A stretch of 64,000 bases of DNA, taken from Sphingomonas flavalba. Lineage in GTDB: Bacteria; Pseudomonadota; Alphaproteobacteria; Sphingomonadales; Sphingomonadaceae. The position numbers and the translations under genes were made by a program. Below, piece after piece: positions 19,654-28,313 of the stretch. Within the stretch, counting starts at the first letter, position 1; each line of letters begins with the position of its first letter. The notes beneath the pieces are model-generated. The model had not been told where the DNA came from and did not search any database. It saw nothing but the letters and a program-made list of their open reading frames with translations. The stretch covers positions 1 through 64,000 of the forward strand of contig NZ_SPHY01000010.1 of NCBI RefSeq assembly GCF_004796535.1, read 5' to 3'.

Positions 19654-20079
19654 ATGTTCAGGACGTTGGACGACGGGTTGCTGGTTGCGCCGCAGATCAG
19701 CGCCGACGCGGTCGCGGCGGCGGCGGCGCAGGGCGTGACCCTCATCATCAACAACCGCCCCGACGGGGAGGAGGCGGGCCAACCCTCCGGCGACGTGATC
19801 CGCGCGGCGGCGGAAGCGGCCGGCATCGGCTATGTCGCGATCCCGGTCGGCCATGCCGGCTTCTCCCACCCGCAGATCGCCGCGATGCAGGCCGCGCTCG
19901 CCGGGGCGGACGGGCCGGTGCTCGCCTATTGCCGGTCGGGCACCCGCTCGACCTTCCTCTGGGCGCTGGCGCGCGCGCAGGCCGGCGACCCGGTCGACGC
20001 GATCGCCGGCAAGGCGGCCGCCGCCGGCTATGACGTCGCGTCGATCGCGCCGATGCTTCAGGCGCTGGCCGCACGGTAA
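19654..20079 (+). CDS. TIGR01244/DUF442-type phosphatase-like or sulfurtransferase protein
   Basis: 141 aa. The fold matches the domain found at the N-terminus of Blh (beta-lactamase hydrolase-like) proteins: IINNRPDGEEAGQPSG at 31-46, and the active-site loop YCRSGTRS with Cys93 and Arg98. The family is dual-specificity-phosphatase-like and often annotated as a sulfur transferase. The real substrate is unsettled. A GGGAG site precedes the ATG. Confidence 0.85.
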   Translation: MFRTLDDGLLVAPQISADAVAAAAAQGVTLIINNRPDGEEAGQPSGDVIRAAAEAAGIGYVAIPVGHAGFSHPQIAAMQAALAGADGPVLAYCRSGTRSTFLWALARAQAGDPVDAIAGKAAAAGYDVASIAPMLQALAAR

Positions 20080-20118
20080 ACTCATGGGCGCCCGGCGGCG
20101 GAAGCGCGGGGCGGGGCG

Positions 20119-20595
20119 TTACGGCTGCGGCACCATCGGCCCCAGCGCGAACATGTCCTGGGCAATCCGCCAGCTGCCGTCGACGCGCTTCCACACGAAC
20201 AGGCTCTTCGTCTGGAAATCGGGCTGGCCGTCGGCAAGGGCGACGGTCCACGTCACCCAGGTCGACGCGACGTCGGGCGCAAGCTGCTCGGCGCGGTAGA
20301 TGGCGATGCTGACCGCCCTGGTGCCTTCCATCAGGTGGGAAATCAGCGCCGTCATCGCAGCGCGCCCTTCGGCGGGGGCCGGGTTCTGCTCGCCGGTCGC
20401 CACCGCATCGTCGGTGTAGACGGCGGCAACCGCCGGCGCGTCCCACTTCGCCCAGGCGTTCTCGATCGCCGCGAGGCGCGGCTGCAGCGCGGCGGCGATC
20501 GGCGCGGGGTCGGGCGCCGCAAGGCCCGCGCTGCCCTGCAGGCCGCCGATCGCGACGGCGGAAACGAGAAACGGAAGCGTCAATATGCGTGCCAT
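20119..20595 (-). CDS. Secreted SnoaL/DUF4440-like protein (NTF2 fold)
   Basis: 158 aa with a Sec signal peptide (about 1-26, ending GLAA). The mature part fits the NTF2-like SgcJ/EcaC/DUF4440 group: AWAKWDAPAVAAVYTDDAVA (about 48-67), then SLFVWKRVDGSWRIAQDM near the C-terminus. These domains bind small ligands or act as small hydrolases or isomerases; no catalytic claim is possible. It lies 30 bases downstream of the amine oxidase gene on the same strand, so the two probably form a TetR-controlled unit. Confidence 0.75.
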   Translation of the reverse strand: MARILTLPFLVSAVAIGGLQGSAGLAAPDPAPIAAALQPRLAAIENAWAKWDAPAVAAVYTDDAVATGEQNPAPAEGRAAMTALISHLMEGTRAVSIAIYRAEQLAPDVASTWVTWTVALADGQPDFQTKSLFVWKRVDGSWRIAQDMFALGPMVPQP

Positions 20596-20625
20596 GGTCC
20601 TGCCTTTCCTGGTGTCGGCGCCGCC

Positions 20626-22098
20626 CTATCCGCGGCGCAATGCGTCATGGACGATCCGGGCGGTGGCGATGCCCGTCTCCAGCGCGCCGTCGATGAAGCC
20701 GCGCCAGTGCGCCGCGATGTCGCCGCCGGCGAAATGGACGACGCCTTCCGCGCGCCGCAGCGCCTCGAACGTGCCGTCGGTCAACTGGCCGGGGCGGTAG
20801 AAGGCCCAGGTGCCAAGCGCATAGGGGTCCGCCGTCCAGGAATAGCTGACCGAATCGACCACCTCGGCGCCCGGCAGCAGCCCGCGCAGCGCCGCCTGCA
20901 ACGCGTCCCGGTCGCCGGTGTTCAGGCTGTCGCCGGCGCTGAACGCGCACAATATCGTGCCGTCGTCCCGCTCCTGCTCGGTGAAGGCCAGGGTGATCGG
21001 GCTCGGATACGGCGCGCAGGCCAGCCAGGCGCCAACCTTCTGGCGGATATGGACATAGGTCTTGCTGCCGGTGCCGGTGACGCCCGCGCGGGATGCGGCC
21101 AGCTTGCGCGGGTCGAGGCCCGGCTCGAAGCGGATGCCCTTCAGCAGGTTGACCGGCAGCGCGCAGATGACCGCGCCGGCCGAATAGGCGCCGCCGTCGA
21201 CGCTGACCGTCGCCAGCCCCCGCGCCTGCCGCACCGCCCGAACCGGCGTGCCAGGCAGGAAGTGGAAGCTGCCGTCGGCGAAGATGGCATTGGCGAGCGC
21301 CCCGGTGCCGTCCGCAAACTTGAAATGGCCGGAGCAGTCGAACAGCCGGCGCAGGTTGAAGTCGCCGCGCGCCCACCAGTGGAGCTGCTCGGCAAAGGAG
21401 GCGCTGCCGGGGTCGCGATGCGCGTTGATCGTGAAATTGGGCGCGACCAGATCCTCGATCTCCGGCGCAAGGCCGATCTGCGCCAGCCGGTCGTTCAGCG
21501 TCATGCGGTCGAACGGCCGCACCTGGTCGACGGCATGGAGCGGTTCCGGCGAACGCGGGAAGACGCTGTGGGCCAGGTCGCCGTCGACATCGCAATAGCG
21601 CTGCATTCCGTCGCTCAGCAGCGCGAAACCCTCCTCGCCCGATTTCTCGATCAGCCGTCCCCGGCTGAGCCACGCCATCCGGTCGGGCGTCGCCCCCGGC
21701 GTCTCGCTGAGCGCCAGGCCGTAGCGGGTGATCTCCGTCCAGACATGCGCCTGCTCCCAGTGGATCCAGGTGCCGCCCAGCTCGATGCGGTGGCCCTGGA
21801 ACGCGCTGGTCGCGGTGCGCCCGCCGATCCGGTCGCGCGCCTCGATCAGCAGCACCCGCATGCCGCGCAGCGAGCAGTCGCGCGCCGCCACCAGCCCGGC
21901 GAAGCCGCCGCCGATGACGATCACGTCATAGGACGCGGCGCCCGTCGGCGCCCGCGCACCATCGGGCGCCGCCCGCTCCGTCGCCGCCGCGCGCGCCGGC
22001 GCCGCTGCCGAGGCCGCGCCGACGAGGGCGGCCATCCCTTTCAGGATCGCGCGCCGTCCTGCATCCGCGCGCCGCCCGGGCACGTTGCCACCGTCCAT
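20626..22098 (-). CDS. Tat-exported flavin monoamine oxidase-like FAD enzyme
   Basis: 490 aa from the ATG at 22098, which has AGGGGA upstream. An ATG at 22119 would add seven residues. The N-terminus carries twin arginines (GRRAILKG, residues 14-21) before a hydrophobic stretch, indicating Tat export of a folded flavoprotein. FAD-binding motif: DVIVIGGGFAGLVAARD (58-74), then LIEARDRIGGRT. The C-terminal FAD-contact segment is VVHFAGGDIAAHWRGFIDGA. Family: amine oxidase (MAO/polyamine oxidase type). Divergent from a TetR gene with a palindrome between them. Confidence 0.88.
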   Translation of the reverse strand: MDGGNVPGRRADAGRRAILKGMAALVGAASAAAPARAAATERAAPDGARAPTGAASYDVIVIGGGFAGLVAARDCSLRGMRVLLIEARDRIGGRTATSAFQGHRIELGGTWIHWEQAHVWTEITRYGLALSETPGATPDRMAWLSRGRLIEKSGEEGFALLSDGMQRYCDVDGDLAHSVFPRSPEPLHAVDQVRPFDRMTLNDRLAQIGLAPEIEDLVAPNFTINAHRDPGSASFAEQLHWWARGDFNLRRLFDCSGHFKFADGTGALANAIFADGSFHFLPGTPVRAVRQARGLATVSVDGGAYSAGAVICALPVNLLKGIRFEPGLDPRKLAASRAGVTGTGSKTYVHIRQKVGAWLACAPYPSPITLAFTEQERDDGTILCAFSAGDSLNTGDRDALQAALRGLLPGAEVVDSVSYSWTADPYALGTWAFYRPGQLTDGTFEALRRAEGVVHFAGGDIAAHWRGFIDGALETGIATARIVHDALRRG

Positions 22099-22120
22099 CC
22101 CGCCGTCTCCCCTGATCATT

Positions 22121-22138
22121 TTTGGTCAATTGACCAAA
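22121..22138. promoter_or_regulatory. Perfect palindromic operator between the amine oxidase and tetR
   Basis: TTTGGTCAATTGACCAAA is an exact 18-bp palindrome. It lies 23 bases upstream of the amine oxidase start and 95 bases upstream of the divergent tetR start. This is the classical place for a TetR-family repressor to control both genes. Binding by the adjacent regulator is inferred. Confidence 0.7.
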
Positions 22139-22232
22139 TCAGGTTTAAAGCCGCCGCTTGCGATGTCAATCGGCTGTTGCGAAAGGGGAGCGCGGGGACG
22201 CCGCACCGTGCATCGCGGCAGGAAGGGACGGA

Positions 22233-22844
22233 ATGGCGGCCGAACGCGCGACGACGGGCAGAACGGGCAACGCGACCGCGCGCCGGATCGTCGAAGCCGC
22301 GCTGGAAACACTGAGCGTCGCCGGCATCCGCGATTTCACGATGCGCGGCATCGCCAAGCGCGCCGGCGTCCGCCTGTCCGGCGTTCAATATTACTTCCCG
22401 ACGATGGAGGCCCTCGTCCTCGCGCTGATCGACCACGTCGTTCAGCGCTACCGCGACGCCTACGCCGCTGCGCTCACCGGCGAAACCGACGCCGCCGCGC
22501 GGTTGAAGGCGGTCATCGCCTTCAACCTCTCCGATATCGCGCGGGAAGACACCAGGCGGCTGTTCGTCAATCTCTGGCCGCTGCTCGAAACCCAGGCGGA
22601 CTATTCGGGCAGCCTCACCCTGAAGCTCTACGCGCCGCAATTCGCGTTGCTGGGCGAGCGGATACTGGATCTCCGGCCGGGCATCGGCGCCGACGAGGCG
22701 CGGCGCCGGGCCGAACTGATATCCGCCGTCATCGAGGGGCTGTTCGTCACCCTGCCGCCCACCGCCGAAAGCAGCGGCGACATCGCCCATCTTCAGGATC
22801 GCGTGATCGCCCTTTGCCTCGCCATAGCGACGGGGGATGCCTGA
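22233..22844 (+). CDS. TetR-family transcriptional regulator
   Basis: 203 aa from the ATG at 22233, preceded by GGAAGGGACGGA. The N-terminal helix-turn-helix shows TARRIVEAALETLSVAGIRD, then IAKRAGVRLSGVQYYFPTME (about 42-61), the TetR recognition helix. The C-terminal ligand-binding part is variable. Divergent from the Tat-exported amine oxidase, its probable target; an amine or aldehyde effector would make sense but is not shown. Confidence 0.88.
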   Translation: MAAERATTGRTGNATARRIVEAALETLSVAGIRDFTMRGIAKRAGVRLSGVQYYFPTMEALVLALIDHVVQRYRDAYAAALTGETDAAARLKAVIAFNLSDIAREDTRRLFVNLWPLLETQADYSGSLTLKLYAPQFALLGERILDLRPGIGADEARRRAELISAVIEGLFVTLPPTAESSGDIAHLQDRVIALCLAIATGDA

Positions 22845-23183
22845 CGCGCTTTGCTCCGCCGCCGCCCTTTCGCTAAAGCCTGTCCGCTTTAGGCGGCACC
22901 AGCCCGCTCCCCCACCCGGCCTCCCAACGGCAGTATTCTGAAATGGGAGGCCGGGTGGGGGAGCAGGCGGAAGCGCCCAAGGTTCCGGCGATGCATGGCA
23001 TCGTTGGAATGGCGCTGGAGGGTGGTGCCGATTCCGCTTGAAGCGGGCAGCCTCCAAAGCGCGGCGGGCAGGGAGGATCGCGATGGGCGGGATACCGGAT
23101 GATCGATGGCCGGCAGCGCGGCGGAGCGGCGCGACATGCGCCGCGCCCGGCGGCACCGGCGTCTCGTCGGCGCGGGCGGCGCA
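22845..23183. other. 339-base gene-poor gap with a large inverted repeat
   Basis: No convincing gene here; long minus-strand ORFs covering it lack recognisable domains and run antisense through neighbours. The main content is the 21-bp inverted repeat at 22906-22964. Upstream in-frame extensions of the following gene (from 23106) look non-conserved. Confidence 0.6.
22906..22964. repeat. Perfect 21-bp inverted repeat
   Basis: Arms at 22906-22926 and 22944-22964 are exact reverse complements, with a 17-base loop between them. The arms begin GCTCCCCCACCCGG and end GGGTGGGGGAGC. No T-run follows, so it is not a classical terminator, although it lies about 60 bases after the tetR stop. It could be a palindromic mobile repeat or an RNA hairpin. 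Confidence 0.8.
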
Positions 23184-23594
23184 ATGAATCCGTGGGTGCT
23201 CCTCGGCTCGCTGGCCGGGGTGCTCGGGCTTGCTGCCGTCGCCCGGCTGCTCGGCCTTGGCGGTGGTCGGATCGCGGACGCTGCGGAGGCGTGCCGGCTG
23301 GCGGAGGCGCATGTCAGCGGCTTCGTCGCCGGACAGGGCATCGCCTCGCTTGACGGCCAGGCCGCGTTGGTTCTCGCCGCCGCCGGCCCGCCGGTCGTCC
23401 TCAAGGTCCACGGTGCCCAACCAGCCGCTCGCAAGCTGCCTGAACATTTCCGCATAAATATCGTGAACAACACGATAATCATCGAGACCGGCGACCGCCC
23501 GTTCGGCGCCGTCATCCTCACCCTTGCCGATGCCGCCGCCGCGCGCGATACTGCTGACATTCTTGTCAGCAGCGGCGGAACACCCTGTGTTTGA
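23184..23594 (+). CDS. Hypothetical protein with one N-terminal membrane helix
   Basis: 136 aa from the ATG at 23184 (MNPWVLLGSLAGVLGLAAV). A membrane anchor spans about residues 3-22. The soluble part follows, with INIVNNTIIIETGDRPFG near residues 93-110. I do not recognise the family. Its stop overlaps the likely GTG start of the fatty acid hydroxylase gene, so the two are probably translated together. Confidence 0.6.
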   Translation: MNPWVLLGSLAGVLGLAAVARLLGLGGGRIADAAEACRLAEAHVSGFVAGQGIASLDGQAALVLAAAGPPVVLKVHGAQPAARKLPEHFRINIVNNTIIIETGDRPFGAVILTLADAAAARDTADILVSSGGTPCV

Positions 23595-24474
23595 CCCGAT
23601 AACCCATGCGGTACCCTTCTTCATCGCGCTGGTGCTCGCCGAAATGCTGGTCGCCCGCCTGCGCGACCGCCGCCGCTACTGCCCGCGCGACACGCTGACC
23701 TCGCTGATGCTCGGCTTCGGCAGCACCGTCGCCGGTGCCCTCTCCGCCGGCGCGGTGTTCTGGCTGGCGATGCAGGTCTGGCAACTGGCGCCGGTCCACA
23801 TCCCCTATACCTGGTGGGCCTGGGCGCTGTGCTTCGTCCTCGACGATCTCGCCTATTACGCCTTTCATCGCTCGGCCCATCGTGTCCGCTGGTTCTGGGC
23901 CAGCCACGTCATCCACCATTCCAGTCAGCACTATAATCTGTCGACGGCGCTGCGGCAGACCTGGACCGGCTTCTTTTCCGCCGCCTTCGTCTTCCGCCTG
24001 CCGTTGTTCCTGCTCGGCTTCCCGCCGGCGATGGTGTTCGTCTGCGGCGGCATCAACCTGATCTACCAGTTCTGGATCCACACCGAGGTGATCGACCGGA
24101 TGCCCCGCTGGTTCGAAGCGGTGATGAACACCCCCTCCCACCACCGCGTCCACCACGCCACCAACCCGCGCTACCTCGACCGCAACTATGCCGGCGTGTT
24201 CATCGTCTGGGACAAACTGTTCGGCAGCTTCGTCGCCGAGCGGCCCGACGACCGCCCGCGCTACGGCATCGTCAGGAACCTGGGCAGCTTCAACATCCTG
24301 TGGGCGGCGTTCCACGAATGGGTCGGCATCGCCCGCGACATCGTCTCGGCGCGCGGCTGGCGCAGCCACCTCGGCTATCTGTTCGGCCCGCCCGGCTGGA
24401 CTCCGGACGGCAGTCGCGACACGTCGGACAGCATCCGCGCGCGCTGGCTGGCGCAAGGCGGCGGGGTATCGTAG
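23587..24474 (+). CDS. Sterol desaturase/fatty acid hydroxylase family protein
   Basis: About 295 aa from a GTG at 23587 that overlaps the upstream stop; an ATG at 23524 is an alternative. Integral membrane di-iron enzyme with the three histidine clusters of the family: HRSAHRVRW, HVIHHSSQHYN and HHRVHHATN. Several hydrophobic spans flank them. Members hydroxylate or desaturate lipids, carotenoids or sterol-like molecules; the substrate is not readable here. Confidence 0.88.
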   Translation: MFDPITHAVPFFIALVLAEMLVARLRDRRRYCPRDTLTSLMLGFGSTVAGALSAGAVFWLAMQVWQLAPVHIPYTWWAWALCFVLDDLAYYAFHRSAHRVRWFWASHVIHHSSQHYNLSTALRQTWTGFFSAAFVFRLPLFLLGFPPAMVFVCGGINLIYQFWIHTEVIDRMPRWFEAVMNTPSHHRVHHATNPRYLDRNYAGVFIVWDKLFGSFVAERPDDRPRYGIVRNLGSFNILWAAFHEWVGIARDIVSARGWRSHLGYLFGPPGWTPDGSRDTSDSIRARWLAQGGGVS

Positions 24475-24507
24475 CAACGCAGGCTCGGCTTTCGGGGAGG
24501 CTCAGCG

Positions 24508-24930
24508 ATGACGACGATACCGCCCATTTTCTTCCGGCACCTGCGGCTGCTCGGCAGCCTCTCGATCCTGCTCAGCCTCGTCACCTGGGGCGTCGACCTC
24601 GCCGATCTCGTCTACCACTGCCCCTATTGCCGGGTGCAGCGCAGCGTCATCGGCCTGCTCGGCATCCTGATGCTGCTGCCCAACCCACATCACTGGCTGG
24701 CGCGCTACTGGGCGGCGGTGTTCGGCGTGCTCGGCCTGGTCGTCGCCGCCACCCAGCATTTCAACGGCTGGAAAAAGGTATTCGCCGGCACGTTCGAACT
24801 GGGTGCCAACTGGTACGTCAATTCCTTCATCCTGTCCGGCTTCGCGATCCTGATCATCGTCGGCCAGCTGAAGCTGATCCACGAAGGCCCGCAGGCGGAA
24901 GCGGCACCGGCCGAACCGGCATTTGCCTGA
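24508..24930 (+). CDS. Four-helix membrane protein with a DsbB-like CxxC motif
   Basis: 140 aa. Membrane helices at about 15-34, 46-58, 66-84 and 105-122. Just after the first helix is HCPYCRVQR (Cys38, Cys41, Arg45), which matches the CxxCxxxR site of DsbB that passes electrons to quinone. The second periplasmic cysteine pair of classical DsbB is absent: the loop between helices 3 and 4 has no cysteine. Topology and motif suggest a reduced DsbB-like or quinone-linked thiol protein. A DsbA-like gene lies about 1.3 kb downstream. Confidence 0.6.
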   Translation: MTTIPPIFFRHLRLLGSLSILLSLVTWGVDLADLVYHCPYCRVQRSVIGLLGILMLLPNPHHWLARYWAAVFGVLGLVVAATQHFNGWKKVFAGTFELGANWYVNSFILSGFAILIIVGQLKLIHEGPQAEAAPAEPAFA

Positions 24931-24948
24931 CGCGACGACCGGCGGGCG

Positions 24949-26118
24949 CTACAGCCGTTCGACGATCGTCACGTTGGCGATGCCGCCGCCCTCGCACATC
25001 GTCTGCAGGCCCCAGCGCTTGCCGCGCTGCTTCAGCGCGTTGAGCAGCGTCGCCATCAGCTTGACGCCGGTCGCGCCGAGCGGATGGCCGAGTGCAATCG
25101 CGCCGCCGTTGACGTTCATCCGCGCCGGATCGGCGCCGATATGGCGCAACCAGGCGAGCGGCACCGGCGCGAACGCCTCGTTGACCTCATACAGATCGAT
25201 ATCGTCGATCGTCATGCCCGCGCGCTTCAGCGCTCGGTCGGTGGCGTAGAGCGGTTCCTCCAGCATCACCACCGGGTCGCCGCCGGTGACGGTCAGTTGG
25301 TGGATGCGGCCGATCGGGGTCAGGCCATGCGCCTTCAATGCCGCCTCGGACACGATCAGTGCCGCCGACGCGCCATCGCACATCTGGCTGGCGTTGGCGG
25401 CGGAGATCACCCCGCCTTCGCCGAGCAATTTGACCGATCCGATCCCCTCCAGCGTCGCGTCGGCGCGGATGCCCTCGTCGGTCTGGTGCAGCACGGTGCC
25501 GTCATCGGTCTCGACCGGGATCGGCACGATCTCGTCGGCAAAGGCGCCGGCCGCCGTCGCGGCGGCGGCCCGCCGGTGGCTTTCCAATGCGAAGGCGTCG
25601 AGCATTCCGCGGTCGAAACCGAACTTGCGGGCGATCATCTCGGCGCCGGTGAACTGGCTGAACGCGATGCCGGGGTAACGCGCTTCCTGGCGCGGGCTCT
25701 TCGGCTCGCCCAGCCCGGCCTTGGCAAACAGCGCCACCGGCGAGCCCATCGGCACCCGAGTCATCGACTCGACGCCGGCGGCGACGACCATGTCCTGGGT
25801 TCCGCTCATCACCGCCTGCGCGGCGAACTGGATCGCCTGCTGCGAACTGCCGCACTGCCGGTCGATCGTCACCGCCGGCACGCTTTCCGGCAATTTCGAC
25901 GCCAACACCGCGCCACGCCCGACGTGGAAGCCCTGTTCGCCGGCCTGGCTGACGCAGCCCATGATGACATCCTCGATCGCGGCGGGGTCGATGCCGGTGC
26001 GATCGACCAGCGCGTCCAGCGTCGCCCCCGCCAGGTCGGCCGGGTGCCAACCGGCCAGCCGCCCGCCGCGCCGCCCGCCGGCCGTCCGCACCGCATCGAC
26101 GATATAGGCCGTCGCCAT
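24949..26118 (-). CDS. Acetyl-CoA C-acyltransferase (thiolase)
   Basis: 389 aa from the ATG at 26118 with an AAGGAGAAGGAC ribosome site. The active-site Cys89 is in TIDRQCGSSQQAIQFA. The C-terminal conserved parts are EVNEAFAPVPLAW, GGAIALGHPLGATG (catalytic His) and TMCEGGGIANVTIVERL. It cleaves 3-oxoacyl-CoA or condenses acyl-CoAs. Whether it is degradative or biosynthetic cannot be told. It sits alone. Confidence 0.92.
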   Translation of the reverse strand: MATAYIVDAVRTAGGRRGGRLAGWHPADLAGATLDALVDRTGIDPAAIEDVIMGCVSQAGEQGFHVGRGAVLASKLPESVPAVTIDRQCGSSQQAIQFAAQAVMSGTQDMVVAAGVESMTRVPMGSPVALFAKAGLGEPKSPRQEARYPGIAFSQFTGAEMIARKFGFDRGMLDAFALESHRRAAAATAAGAFADEIVPIPVETDDGTVLHQTDEGIRADATLEGIGSVKLLGEGGVISAANASQMCDGASAALIVSEAALKAHGLTPIGRIHQLTVTGGDPVVMLEEPLYATDRALKRAGMTIDDIDLYEVNEAFAPVPLAWLRHIGADPARMNVNGGAIALGHPLGATGVKLMATLLNALKQRGKRWGLQTMCEGGGIANVTIVERL

Positions 26119-26257
26119 GTCCTTCTCCTTACGTAAAGGGTAATTCACCCTTCTCCCTTGTCGCAACCGGCGCGCCGGCACAAGGGGAAGGGCGACGGGC
26201 GGAGGACGGACGTGGCTGCATCGGAAACCGGGGCAAGTACAGGGCGGCGCGGCTGAC

Positions 26258-26917
26258 ATGGCGCTGCCGAAGCTCGATCGCCGCGACCTGCTGCTGCTCG
26301 GCGGCGCGGTCGGCGTCGGCACGCTGGTCTCCTTCGCGCTGCGCCGGGGGCGCGACCTCGGCATCGACGTCGGCGACAACGCGATCGCCCAATCGGTGCT
26401 CCACGATACCGATTCGCCCCGCCTGCGCGCGGCGAACGCCGACCTAATCGCCGTCGTCTTCACCGATTACCTATGCCCGGTGTGCAAGGTCTCGGCCCCG
26501 GCGCTGGCGCGCGCGATCGCCGACGACGGCCGTGTCACCCTCATCTATCGCGACTGGCCGGTGTTCGGCGAACCGGCCGTCGCCGCCGCCCGCACTGCCC
26601 TCGCCGCCGCGCCGCAGGGCATCTATCCGGCGCTGCACGCCCGGCTGATGGCCGAACGCCGCCGGCTCGATCCACCCGTCCTGCGCCAGGCGGTCGAGGC
26701 GGTCGGCGGCGACTGGCCGTGGCTGCTCTCGGTGCTCGAATCGGGCGGGCGGGTCATCGACCAGCGGCTGGCGCGCAACGCCGCCGACGCGCGCGGCCTT
26801 GGCCTTGCCGGCACCCCGTCGATGCTGATCGGCCCGCTGCTGGTGCAGGGCGCGCTCGACGAACCCACGCTGAAACGCGCGTTTGCCGAGGGCCGGCGGC
26901 TCCAGATAAATCGTTGA
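26258..26917 (+). CDS. DsbA-family thiol:disulfide oxidoreductase
   Basis: 219 aa. The N-terminus has twin arginines (DRRDLLLLGGAVGVGTLVSF), suggesting Tat export or a membrane anchor. The thioredoxin-like part has the CPVC active site (Cys73, Cys76) after VVFTDYL, and a cis-Pro loop LAGTPSMLIG. It fits the DsbA/BdbD group of periplasmic disulfide enzymes. It could work with the DsbB-like protein at 24508. Confidence 0.82.
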   Translation: MALPKLDRRDLLLLGGAVGVGTLVSFALRRGRDLGIDVGDNAIAQSVLHDTDSPRLRAANADLIAVVFTDYLCPVCKVSAPALARAIADDGRVTLIYRDWPVFGEPAVAAARTALAAAPQGIYPALHARLMAERRRLDPPVLRQAVEAVGGDWPWLLSVLESGGRVIDQRLARNAADARGLGLAGTPSMLIGPLLVQGALDEPTLKRAFAEGRRLQINR

Positions 26918-27029
26918 TCGCGGGGCGCCTCTCCCCTCTCGCGCGCTGCGTTGAAATATTATAACAAGGGCGCACAACGATGCGTCCGCCGGAGTCGGCC
27001 GAGCGGACCCGCCTGTATCGGGAGCAAGG

Positions 27030-28313
27030 ATGCCTGTCGATCGTCCCAACGCCAACCTCAGGCCGCTCAGCCTGCACGTGCCGGAACCGAAATTCCGGCC
27101 CGGCGATACGGTTGATTTCAGCGACCTCGCGGTGCCGCCTGCCGGTGCCGCGCCGCGCCCCGCTTCCGATGCGGCGCCGGATTCGTTCCGCGACCTTGCC
27201 TATGGCCTCGTCCGGGTGCTCGGCGAAGACAACCGCGCCGTCGGCGCCTGGGATCCGAAGCTGTCGCCGGACCGGCTGCGCGCGATGCTGCGCGCGATGG
27301 CGCTGACCCGGGCGTTCGACGAGCGCATGTACCGCGCCCAGCGCCAGGGCAAGACCAGCTTCTACATGAAGTCGACCGGCGAGGAGGCGGTCGCCGTCGC
27401 CGCCGCCTTCGCGCTGTTGCCGGACGACATGTGCTTCCCCAGCTATCGCCAGCAGGGCCTGCTGATCGCCCGCGACTGGTCGCTGGTCGACATGATGAAC
27501 CAGATCTATTCCAACCGGGCGGACCGGCTGCACGGCAAGCAGCTCCCGATCATGTATTCGGTCCGCGAAAAGAGCTTCTTCTCGATCTCCGGCAACCTCG
27601 CCACCCAGTATCCGCAGGCGGTCGGCTGGGCGATGGCCAGCGCCGCCAGGGGCGATACCCGCATCGCCGCCACCTGGTGCGGAGAGGGGTCGACGGCGGA
27701 GGGCGATTTCCACTCCGCCTGCACCTTCGCCAGCGTCTACCGCGCACCGGTGATCCTGAACGTGGTCAACAACCAGTGGGCGATCAGCAGCTTCTCCGGC
27801 TTCGCCGGGGCGGAGGCGACGACCTTCGCCGCCCGCGCCGTCGGCTACGGCATCGCCGGGCTGCGCATCGACGGCAATGACGCGCTCGCCGTCTACGCCG
27901 CAACCGAATGGGCGGCGGAACGCGCCCGCACCAACCAGGGCCCGACGCTGATCGAGCATTTCACCTACCGGGCGGAAGGCCATTCGACCTCCGACGATCC
28001 GTCGCAATACCGCTCCGCGCACGAGGCGGCGGAATGGCCGCTCGGCGACCCGATCAAGCGACTGAAGGACCACCTGATCGCGCTCGGCGAATGGGACGAG
28101 GAGCGCCAGGCGGCGATGGACCTGGAGTTGGCCGAAACAGTCAAGGCGGCAGCGCGGGAGGCGGAGAAGAACGGCGTGCTCGGTCACGGCCTCCACCAGC
28201 CGCTGGAAACGATGTTCGAGGAAGTGTTCGAGGATATGCCCTGGCACCTCGCCGAGCAGCGGCAGGAGATGCTCGACGAGGCGAAGGCCGCCGGGCTGGA
28301 GATCGGCCGATGA
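27030..28313 (+). CDS. bkdA1: Branched-chain 2-oxoacid dehydrogenase E1 component, alpha subunit
   Basis: 427 aa. Thiamine-diphosphate site: CGEGSTAEGDFHSACTFASV followed by NVVNNQWAISS (about 215-255). The phosphorylation-loop-like region HSTSDDPSQYR is also present. The longer N-terminus (about 80 residues before ALTRAFDERMYRAQRQGK) is typical of BkdA1 and distinguishes it from pyruvate dehydrogenase E1alpha. With E1beta and E2 it converts branched 2-oxoacids to acyl-CoAs. Confidence 0.93.
   Translation: MPVDRPNANLRPLSLHVPEPKFRPGDTVDFSDLAVPPAGAAPRPASDAAPDSFRDLAYGLVRVLGEDNRAVGAWDPKLSPDRLRAMLRAMALTRAFDERMYRAQRQGKTSFYMKSTGEEAVAVAAAFALLPDDMCFPSYRQQGLLIARDWSLVDMMNQIYSNRADRLHGKQLPIMYSVREKSFFSISGNLATQYPQAVGWAMASAARGDTRIAATWCGEGSTAEGDFHSACTFASVYRAPVILNVVNNQWAISSFSGFAGAEATTFAARAVGYGIAGLRIDGNDALAVYAATEWAAERARTNQGPTLIEHFTYRAEGHSTSDDPSQYRSAHEAAEWPLGDPIKRLKDHLIALGEWDEERQAAMDLELAETVKAAAREAEKNGVLGHGLHQPLETMFEEVFEDMPWHLAEQRQEMLDEAKAAGLEIGR

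Noticed and set aside
22116-23624. 502-codon minus-strand open frame across the tetR region
   Set aside because: It runs antisense to the recognisable TetR gene and the 136-aa gene, has no domain pattern, and is Arg/Gly/Ala-rich as expected for a shadow frame in GC-rich DNA.
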